NCBI GenBank assembly: GCA_025363375.1
Contig: JANYDZ010000214.1
Location: forward strand, 1-5,005
Direction of reading: 5' to 3'
Source of the DNA: Hyphomicrobiales bacterium
Lineage (GTDB): Bacteria > Pseudomonadota > Alphaproteobacteria > Rhizobiales > Beijerinckiaceae
DNA: 5,005 nucleotides
The number at the start of each line of letters is the position of its first letter. Position 1 is the first letter of the stretch. The notes beneath the pieces are model-generated. The model was not told the origin of the DNA, did not search any database, and saw only the letters and a program-made list of their open reading frames with translations. Below, piece by piece: positions 1-5,005 of the stretch. A program made the translations under genes and the position numbers.

Positions 1-360
1 CTGCCCTGCCTGAACATTGGCTTGCGCGCCCTGCCGCGAGATCGCAGACACGATCTTGGCGTGGACGCGAAACTACAAATGTACATTGACGCCATCGGTT
101 CCACGGCCGAAGCCGGCATGAAAGATCACGACCGCTGGCTCATCGCGCGCCGTCAGCTAGAGCGCAAACTTGTGGGACGGCGGTCGAATTCGAGCCTGCC
201 GGCGCTTGTTGATCTTATCATGGCGACGCCGATACTTTCAGCCGGCATGATTTCAAAAAGTCTCAATGTATCTCACCGCGCCGCGCAGGACATGGTCGCC
301 GAGTTGGGATTGCGCGAGATGACCGGGCGGGGGCGGTACAGGGCGTGGGCTATCGTTTGA
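1..360 (+). CDS. DUF1612/RHE_PE00001-type helix-turn-helix protein, 3' part
   Basis: This is the C-terminal 119 residues of a protein whose frame is open to the left edge, so the gene starts outside the window. A TTG at base 22 could serve as a start, but the residues before it (LPCLNIG) fit the family, so truncation by the window is the better reading. The segment around fragment residues 40-57 (AGMKDHDRWLIARRQLERKL) and the closing part (MATPILSAGMISKSL at 74-88, then AELGLREMTGRGRYRAW at 100-116) match what I recall of the DUF1612 plus HTH_13 proteins of rhizobial plasmids. The helix-turn-helix spans about residues 74-108, with a Gly/Arg-rich end that resembles a winged or basic DNA contact. 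The family function is not established; DNA binding is inferred from the fold. It lies upstream of the helicase gene on the same strand, 135 bases away, so co-transcription is possible but unproven. Confidence 0.8.
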   Translation: MPCLNIGLRALPRDRRHDLGVDAKLQMYIDAIGSTAEAGMKDHDRWLIARRQLERKLVGRRSNSSLPALVDLIMATPILSAGMISKSLNVSHRAAQDMVAELGLREMTGRGRYRAWAIV

Positions 361-495
361 TCGCGATCGAAGGCTCGCGCTTTGCTTGAAGCTGTGGATT
401 TGCTGGACAAGATCCGACCCGTGGAGGCTGTTTCGTGCTAGGCGGAAGGCGAGGGTCCAGAAGCGCTTGGGCTGCACGGCAACGAGACCTGAAGG
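361..495. other. Spacer between the HTH gene and the SNF2 gene
   Basis: This 135-base gap carries in-frame stops (TAG at 439-441 and TGA at 490-492) that block any N-terminal extension of the SNF2 gene. I see no convincing promoter or terminator hairpin. A perfect 10-base palindrome, GATCGCGATC, spans 359-368 at the end of the upstream gene; it may be chance. The helicase promoter, if there is one, should lie here, because the gap is longer than normal within an operon. Confidence 0.4.
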
Positions 496-3216
496 ATGCC
501 CCTTACGCCTGTTCCCGTCGTCACGCCGAACGGTTCGCTTCGGCTTGAACGGGCCGAAGGGGAGTTCGCGCTTGATCAGGCGCTCGCCGAACGGCTGGAG
601 AGCCATTTTGCGCGCGGGCCCGGTCACGGGCTTCTGCAACTTGGCGCGAGCGAGACGGGCGGCGCTCTGCCGCCGGACTTTTCCTGGTGGCGGGATTTTG
701 CCATGCGCTTTGTCGCGGCACAGTGCGCCCTTGGCGAGAACGCGGGCGCCGCCGAAAGGCGCGCCAAGACGGCTCCGTCCGCGAGCGATTTTTCCGCGCT
801 GATCGATGACGCGCCGCCGATGCAGGGCGGCGAATATTTGCGCCCGGAGTCCCTGGCAACGCTCTGGCAAGGGATGCAGATCGCTCTCGAACTCGAACTT
901 GCGGACAGCAAGCTTGCCCTTCAGGATTTTTTGAAAAGCCTCGACAGTCGCTGGCGTCTCGTGGGGCGCGTGCATTTCAATCTCGCGGAAAATCGCCGCG
1001 ACGCGGATTTTCCCTTCGCCTTCATGGCGACCTATACGTCCGGCCTTGCGGCGAACGGGGCCCTGCGGCACCAGCCGCTCGGACAGGCTTTGCGCGAATT
1101 TTCCGGCGCGGGCGACAAAGCGAAGCTTTTGCAATTGCTGGCTCCCGTGCAGCAGGCCAGCGAGGCCTGCGCGTGGCTGAAATCAATCGTCGACGCCGGC
1201 GAAATCTTTCATCCTCTGAAATGGACGCCGCGGGACGCCGTGCGCTTTCTCCACGATTGCGAGGCGATGGAGCGCGCCGGTCTCGTCATTCGCATGCCCG
1301 CCAACTGGCGGGCGAACCGACCGAGTCGGGCGTCCGTCGAGGCAAGCGTCGGGTCCACGTCTCCTTCGCTTCTCGGCGCGGACGCCATGCTGGATTTTCA
1401 GGTGAGCGTCAGTCTCGACGGCGAGCGACTGACCGTCGCTGAAATCAATGAACTGCTGTCGTCAACCCACGGCCTCGCGTTGCTGCGTGGTAAATGGGTC
1501 GAGGTCGATTCCGAGAAACTGCAAGCCGCCCTCGACAGGTTTCAGGCGGTCGAGCGACTCGCCGAGAAAGAAGGACTGCCCTTCCCCGAGGCCATGCGAC
1601 TGCTGGCGGGGGCCGACATTGGCGCGCCCGCAAGCGCCGCGCCCACGGCTCAATGGGCGCACGTCACCGCTGGAGACTGGCTGGCGCGGGCGCTTGAGGG
1701 GTGCCGAAGTCCCGAAGGCCTCGCGCACATCGACCCTGGCGCGGGACTGAAGGCGACGTTGCGGCCCTATCAGCAAACCGGCTTGCGCTGGCTTCACCTG
1801 CTCACGCAGCTGGGGCTGGGCGCATGTCTTGCCGATGACATGGGGCTGGGCAAAACCATTCAGGTTCTGGCCCTGCTGACGACACTTGATCCTTCGTCCA
1901 AAAAGGAGGCGCGGAAAACGCCGAGCCTGCTGGTGGCGCCGGCGTCGTTGCTCGGCAATTGGGCGGCGGAGGCTGAACGTTTTACGCCCGGACTTAAAAT
2001 CCTGATCGCCCATCCCTCGTTCCTTCCCGCGGCGGAATTGCAGGGGATGACCGGCATGGCGCTCGAGGGCGTCGATCTCGTCGTGACGAGCTACGCGACC
2101 CTTTTACGCCTGAAGTGGATCGAGGATACGCAATGGCGCCTCGTGGTTCTGGACGAGGCGCAGGTCATCAAGAACCCCAACGCCAAACAGACGCGCGCCG
2201 TCAAGCTCCTGAAGGCGAAGGGGCGCATCGTCCTCACGGGCACGCCGATTGAGAACAATCTGCGCGATCTCTGGTCGATCTTTGATTTCGTCAATCCGGG
2301 CCTGCTGGGATCTTCGAAAGCCTTCGCGAATTTCGTCAAGCAGCTGGCCTCCCGGCCGCATGTGTCCTACGCGCCGCTGCGCAAGCTGGTGCAGCCCTAC
2401 ATCCTGCGCCGGATGAAAACGGACAAGAGCATTATCGCCGACCTCCCCGACAAGACGGAGGTCAAGGCCTTCTGCCATCTTTCGCGCAAACAGGCGGGGC
2501 TCTATGCAGGCGCGGTCGCCGAGCTCGAAGAGCGCCTGAAGGACACCGGCGACGGAATCGCGCGGCGCGGCCTCGTTTTGTCGATGCTCATGCGTCTCAA
2601 GCAGATTTGCAATCATCCCGCGCAATGGATGGGCGACGGCGCTTACGATGAGGCAGACAGCGGCAAATTCGCGCGGCTGCGCGAAATCGCCGAGACGGTC
2701 GCCAGCCGTCAGGAAAAGCTGCTGGTCTTCACCCAGTTCAAGGAGATCATTCCGCCCATTGAAAAACTGCTCGGCGCGGCGTTCGGCCGCCCCGGCTTGA
2801 TTCTGCATGGCGGCACGCCGGTGGCGAAGCGCAAGGAGCTGGTGAAACAGTTTCAGGACGACGAGCGCGCGCCCTATTTCATTCTGTCGATCAAGGCGGG
2901 CGGGGCGGGCCTCAATCTCACCGCCGCCTCGCACGTGGTGCATTTCGACCGTTGGTGGAATCCGGCGGTGGAGAACCAGGCGACGGATCGCGCCTTTCGC
3001 ATCGGGCAGAAGCGCAACGTGCTCGTGCACAAATTCGTGTGTTGTGGCACGATTGAGGAGAGAATCGATCTGTTGATCGAATCAAAGCGCAAACTGGCGG
3101 AGGATTTTCTGAGCGCGGGCGGCGAGATCAATCTCACGCAAATGAGCGACCGCGAATTGCTGTCGCTCGTCGCGCTCGATCTTGACGCCGCCATGATGGA
3201 AGGCGCCAATTCATGA
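496..3216 (+). CDS. SNF2-family DEAD/DEAH ATPase (bacterial SWI2/SNF2 helicase-like protein)
   Basis: This is an ATP-driven DNA translocase of the SNF2 family, expected to move along duplex DNA and remodel protein-DNA complexes rather than unwind strands. All core motifs are intact: motif I DDMGLGKT (residues 447-454), Ia LLVAPASLLGNW (478-489), Ib VVTSYATL (529-536), II DEAQ (553-556), III LTGTPIENN (580-588), the linker LRRMKTDK (637-644) and LKQICNHP (701-708), IV LLVFTQF (742-748) with LHGGTP (770-775), V KAGGAGLNLT (800-809) with DRWWNPAVE (818-826), and VI QATDRAFRIGQ (828-838). Residues about 270-385, including LLRGKWVEVD (329-338), look like the bacterial SNF2-associated DUF3670 region. 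Residues 1-250 are less conserved. The 906-residue length suits the group. ATG 496 is the earliest possible start because TGA lies at 490-492. The purine run GAAGG abuts the ATG, so the Shine-Dalgarno is poor. No extra nuclease or methylase domain is visible. The gene overlaps the SWIM gene by four bases. The family is very secure; the cellular role is not. Confidence 0.96.
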   Translation: MPLTPVPVVTPNGSLRLERAEGEFALDQALAERLESHFARGPGHGLLQLGASETGGALPPDFSWWRDFAMRFVAAQCALGENAGAAERRAKTAPSASDFSALIDDAPPMQGGEYLRPESLATLWQGMQIALELELADSKLALQDFLKSLDSRWRLVGRVHFNLAENRRDADFPFAFMATYTSGLAANGALRHQPLGQALREFSGAGDKAKLLQLLAPVQQASEACAWLKSIVDAGEIFHPLKWTPRDAVRFLHDCEAMERAGLVIRMPANWRANRPSRASVEASVGSTSPSLLGADAMLDFQVSVSLDGERLTVAEINELLSSTHGLALLRGKWVEVDSEKLQAALDRFQAVERLAEKEGLPFPEAMRLLAGADIGAPASAAPTAQWAHVTAGDWLARALEGCRSPEGLAHIDPGAGLKATLRPYQQTGLRWLHLLTQLGLGACLADDMGLGKTIQVLALLTTLDPSSKKEARKTPSLLVAPASLLGNWAAEAERFTPGLKILIAHPSFLPAAELQGMTGMALEGVDLVVTSYATLLRLKWIEDTQWRLVVLDEAQVIKNPNAKQTRAVKLLKAKGRIVLTGTPIENNLRDLWSIFDFVNPGLLGSSKAFANFVKQLASRPHVSYAPLRKLVQPYILRRMKTDKSIIADLPDKTEVKAFCHLSRKQAGLYAGAVAELEERLKDTGDGIARRGLVLSMLMRLKQICNHPAQWMGDGAYDEADSGKFARLREIAETVASRQEKLLVFTQFKEIIPPIEKLLGAAFGRPGLILHGGTPVAKRKELVKQFQDDERAPYFILSIKAGGAGLNLTAASHVVHFDRWWNPAVENQATDRAFRIGQKRNVLVHKFVCCGTIEERIDLLIESKRKLAEDFLSAGGEINLTQMSDRELLSLVALDLDAAMMEGANS
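3198..3203 (+). promoter_or_regulatory. Ribosome binding site for the SWIM gene
   Basis: GGAAGG lies inside the last codons of the SNF2 gene, nine bases before the ATG at 3213. With the ATGA stop-start overlap this supports the chosen start and suggests that translation of the two genes is coupled. Confidence 0.65.
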
Positions 3217-4271
3217 GATTTTACGGCTACGCTCCCTACGTGCCCGTCGCCCAACGCCGCGAGAAAGCGGCGCGGGAAATGAAAAAGCTCGAGAAGAAGG
3301 GCCAGAAAATCTCGCCCGTGGTTATCGAGGGTCGAATGATCGCGCGCAATTTCTGGGGCAAGGCGTGGTGCGAAAACCTGGAGCGCTACTCCGACTACGA
3401 GAACCGCCTGCCGCGCGGCAGGACCTATGTGCGCAACGGCTCGGTCGTCGATCTGCAGATCGAACGCGGCACGGTCCGCGCGATGGTCAGCGGCTCTGAA
3501 ATCTACAAGGTCAGAATCGAAATCGGCACGGTCGAGCCGAAAAGCTGGAAAGGCATTTGCGGGGATTGCCGCGGCTCCGTCGCCTCGCTCGTCGAATTGT
3601 TGCAGGGCAAGCTGTCGAAGAACGTGATGGAGCGCGTCTGCCGGCAAGGCGACGGGCTTTTCCCGACGCCCACAGAGATCAAAATGGCATGTTCGTGCCC
3701 CGACGGCGCGCGCATGTGCAAACACGTGGCCGCCGTCATGTATGGCGCGGGCGCGCGACTCGATCATGCGCCGGACCTGCTGTTCACCCTGCGCGGCGTC
3801 GACCGCGCGGACATGATCGCCGACGTCGGCGCGAACCTGCCAATGACGCAAGCGGCCAACGCGAGCGAACGCGTGCTGGCCGACGACGATGTCGCAGCGT
3901 TGTTCGGGATCGAGATGGAGCCGACGGCTTCTATCCCGACGACAAAAACGAATACAAGGGCGCGGACGGCCGGCTCCGTTCCCGTGCCGGAAAAATCCGT
4001 CGCTAATAAAAGGCAATCGAAGGCGAAAACAACGGCGGCGAAGTGGCCGGGAGGCGTCGCCGCGCCGCCGCCCATTCCGGGGAAAAAAGCCTCGGGGCCT
4101 CGCGTGAAAATCGAACTGACCTTCAAGTCGGTCGGAACCGTTGCGAAAGCGTCAAATGCGGGGTTGCCATCGGGGGAAAAAGAAGCACGGCGACTGGCGG
4201 TCAAAGCGCCGCGCCGAACATCAGGCATGCTGAAGGCGGGGAAAAAACAAGGGGTCCAAAATGGCACCTGA
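3213..4271 (+). CDS. SWIM zinc-finger protein, partner of the SNF2 ATPase
   Basis: The SWIM motif CxCx(n)CxH is complete: Cys160, Cys162, Cys169 and His171 in CSCPDGARMCKH, which should bind zinc and contact DNA or protein. The N-terminal part is typical of the bacterial SNF2-linked SWIM family: an aromatic start (MRFYGYAPYVPV), FWGKAWCENLE (about 48-58), LPRGRTYVRNGSV (about 69-81), then SLVELLQGKLSKNVM (125-139) ahead of the finger. The finger is followed by ARLDHAPDLLFTLRGVD, also characteristic. A second cysteine pair, CGDC (116-119), precedes the finger; I recall one cysteine there in relatives, so Cys116 may be extra. From about residue 240 to the end the protein becomes Lys/Arg/Ala/Pro-rich, without evident fold, and contains GKK, GEK and GKK clusters. 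ATG 3213 overlaps the SNF2 stop. Aravind and colleagues proposed that bacterial SWIM proteins work with SNF2 ATPases. The exact biochemical role is unknown. Confidence 0.93.
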   Translation: MRFYGYAPYVPVAQRREKAAREMKKLEKKGQKISPVVIEGRMIARNFWGKAWCENLERYSDYENRLPRGRTYVRNGSVVDLQIERGTVRAMVSGSEIYKVRIEIGTVEPKSWKGICGDCRGSVASLVELLQGKLSKNVMERVCRQGDGLFPTPTEIKMACSCPDGARMCKHVAAVMYGAGARLDHAPDLLFTLRGVDRADMIADVGANLPMTQAANASERVLADDDVAALFGIEMEPTASIPTTKTNTRARTAGSVPVPEKSVANKRQSKAKTTAAKWPGGVAAPPPIPGKKASGPRVKIELTFKSVGTVAKASNAGLPSGEKEARRLAVKAPRRTSGMLKAGKKQGVQNGT

Positions 4272-4276
4272 CAACC

Positions 4277-4309
4277 TCGCAATGAACCTCTGCTAACTTG
4301 CCATTGCGA
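4277..4309. repeat. 8-base inverted repeat just after the SWIM stop codon
   Basis: TCGCAATG (4277-4284) and CATTGCGA (4302-4309) are perfect reverse complements separated by 17 bases, starting six bases after the stop codon. No T run follows, so this is not a classical intrinsic terminator. It could protect the 3' end of the transcript, or be a protein-binding site. Confidence 0.5.
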
Positions 4310-4352
4310 ATGGAAAGTTCCCTGTAGTCTGGACGGCCACCTGGAAATGTAG

Positions 4353-4514
4353 GAACCGTCGCCAATTGCGGGGCATCCGCTGTACCTGGATCTGATCAAG
4401 GCGGGCGGGCTCGACGAGGCGAATACCCCAAACAATAAATCGTCGCCGCGCTCGTTGAGGCGCGCGGCGGAAGAAAGCAACCCAGGGCTCTCGCGGCTCT
4501 TTTTTCTCAAGTAG
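4353..4514 (+). pseudogene. Possible relic coding stretch without a start codon
   Basis: This 53-codon open stretch lies between in-frame stops at 4350-4352 and 4512-4514. Its first half reads as a plausible protein (PIAGHPLYLDLIKAGG) with G/C at nearly every third position, as in the real genes here. There is no ATG or GTG. It shares the reading frame of the SWIM gene, whose stop lies at 4269-4271. It may be the 3' remnant of a lost gene or of a longer SWIM C-terminus, or it may be chance. I do not recognise the sequence. Confidence 0.25.
4444..4469. terminator. GC-rich hairpin, candidate terminator between convergent genes
   Basis: CGCCGCGC (4444-4451) pairs perfectly with GCGCGGCG (4462-4469) around a 10-base loop. 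Read on the plus strand, a T6 run occurs only 30 bases later. Read on the minus strand, the stem is followed by a T-rich but interrupted stretch (gatttattgttt). The placement suits a terminator; the tail is weak in both directions. Confidence 0.35.
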
Positions 4515-4603
4515 ATTGGCGCGCTTTGATGCCGAAATCTGGCACATTTTTACGCCGTCGTTGACGCACCACTTATCTTTCGCCGGAAACCGTTCAGACC
4601 CCC

Positions 4604-4648
4604 CGGGGCTGGCTTTTTCCCCGAGCCGGCTCTGTGGTGAAAGCCACA
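4604..4648. repeat. Cluster of short inverted repeats downstream of the ribbon-helix-helix gene
   Basis: Three elements are packed together: CGGGG/CCCCG (4604-4608 with 4619-4623, 10-base loop), the perfect palindrome GAGCCGGCTC (4623-4632), and TGTGG/CCACA (4633-4637 with 4644-4648, 6-base loop). They start about 40 bases beyond the stop of the minus-strand gene. Factor-dependent termination or mRNA end protection is possible; no T tract supports intrinsic termination. Confidence 0.3.
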
Positions 4649-4685
4649 CCGTCCACGCAACAGCGTCAGCACCTGAAGGTGGCAA

Positions 4686-5005
4686 TCACGCGCCGCCTTC
4701 GTCCTCGCGCAATTTGCCTTCAATCATTTTGATGATTAGGTCTGCGGCGCTCGTGCGCGACTGCCGCGCGAAAATGACTAGCCCGTCACGCAGCTCGCGT
4801 GGCAGGCGGAGCGTGAATTGCGTCATCTCGCACCCGGGTGCCGTCGCGTTCTTGCGCGGGCGGCCAGGACGACGGGTTTCTGTGGGCAAGGAGGCGGCCT
4901 GGGAAGCCGACGGCATTTTGGTCAGTGCCGCCGGCGCTTCCGGCTTCAGCGGTTTGCCGGGGATTTCGGCTTCGGCTTTTTCCACTGGCGCGTATTGCGC
5001 CGCGC
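4686..5005 (-). CDS. AT-hook-like plus ribbon-helix-helix DNA-binding protein, 5' end uncertain
   Basis: The C-terminal part reads as a ribbon-helix-helix domain: a beta strand TQFTLRLP (55-62, counted from the GTG at 4985), helix A about 63-75 (RELRDGLVIFARQ) and helix B about 78-93 (TSAADLIIKMIEGKLR). Such domains dimerise and bind operator DNA through the paired strands. Just before it lies RRPGRPRKN (38-46), which fits an AT-hook core (GRP flanked by basic residues) able to grip the minor groove of A/T-rich DNA. The first 37 residues are Pro/Ala/Glu/Lys-rich and likely disordered. GTG 4985 gives 99 residues, but the frame stays open through the right edge (preceding residues AAQYAPV), so the true start may lie outside. 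Similar small proteins are found on proteobacterial plasmids, often near parA-like genes, but no partner is visible here. It is convergent with the SWIM gene. Regulator or partition accessory protein is an inference. Confidence 0.75.
   Translation of the reverse strand, partial: AAQYAPVEKAEAEIPGKPLKPEAPAALTKMPSASQAASLPTETRRPGRPRKNATAPGCEMTQFTLRLPRELRDGLVIFARQSRTSAADLIIKMIEGKLREDEGGA

Larger units (their letters stand above)
4272..4685. other. Non-coding region between convergent genes, with hairpins and a possible relic
   Basis: No well-supported gene lies in these 414 bases. The region separates the SWIM gene (+) from the ribbon-helix-helix gene (-), so both transcripts should end here. It contains inverted repeats at 4277-4309, 4444-4469, 4604-4623 and 4633-4648, a T6 run at 4500-4505 and a T5 run at 4547-4551. 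None forms a textbook stem followed directly by a T tract. A start-less coding-like stretch lies at 4353-4514. A minus-strand frame (4685-4293, TTG start) is open but Arg/Trp-rich and matches no family I know, so it is not called. Confidence 0.6.

Noticed and set aside
359..368. Perfect palindrome GATCGCGATC
   Set aside because: It is a short palindrome overlapping a stop codon, with no second copy that I could find; probably chance.
361..495. Promoter for the SNF2 gene
   Set aside because: No pair of boxes with acceptable spacing could be defended by eye.
386..802. 138-codon plus-strand frame starting in the spacer
   Set aside because: It mostly overlaps the SNF2 N-terminus out of frame and is extremely Arg/Pro-rich; it is not credible as a protein.
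253..1134. 293-codon open frame on the minus strand
   Set aside because: It lies opposite the 5' part of the SNF2 gene, is Arg/Pro-rich and lacks any recognisable domain; it is a by-product of high GC codon use.
2104..4016. Long minus-strand open frames opposite the SNF2 and SWIM genes
   Set aside because: They are antisense to well-supported genes, His/Arg-rich in composition and without known motifs.
4293..4685. 130-codon minus-strand frame starting with TTG right after the ribbon-helix-helix stop
   Set aside because: No family resemblance, Arg/Trp-rich composition, weak start codon, and it crosses several hairpins; it was considered because it abuts the upstream gene.
1..5005. CRISPR array, tRNA or rRNA
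   Set aside because: No regularly spaced direct repeats, cloverleaf-like segment or conserved rRNA sequence was seen.

Overview
The window is GC-rich with strong G/C preference at third codon positions. The gene families suggest an alphaproteobacterium of the Rhizobiales/methylotroph kind (inference from family resemblance, not a search). It looks like an accessory or plasmid-like segment: the two outer genes are small DNA-binding proteins of types common on rhizobial plasmids and integrated elements, and they flank a two-gene helicase operon.

Layout. Bases 1-360 (+) hold the 3' end of a DUF1612/RHE_PE00001-type gene that ends in a helix-turn-helix domain; its 5' end lies outside the window. 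A 135-base gap follows. Bases 496-3216 (+) encode a 906-residue bacterial SNF2-family ATPase with every helicase motif intact. Its stop codon overlaps the ATG of the next gene (ATGA), bases 3213-4271 (+), which encodes a 352-residue SWIM zinc-finger protein with a long basic, probably disordered tail. Bases 4272-4685 lack a convincing gene. They hold several inverted repeats and a short coding-like stretch with no start codon, and they separate two convergent genes. Bases 4686-5005 (-) encode a small protein with an AT-hook-like motif followed by a ribbon-helix-helix domain; its reading frame is open to the right edge.

How the genes may work together. SNF2 ATPases and SWIM proteins are a known recurrent bacterial gene pair, proposed from gene neighbourhood and domain analysis to act together on DNA or DNA-protein complexes. 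The ATGA overlap here implies linked translation. The outer genes are likely regulators or partition/maintenance-type DNA binders of the same element and need not share the helicase function. The main points of interest are the basic tail of the SWIM protein, the AT-hook plus ribbon-helix-helix architecture of the convergent gene, and the relic-like intergenic region. I did not find a CRISPR array, tRNA, rRNA or intact insertion sequence.
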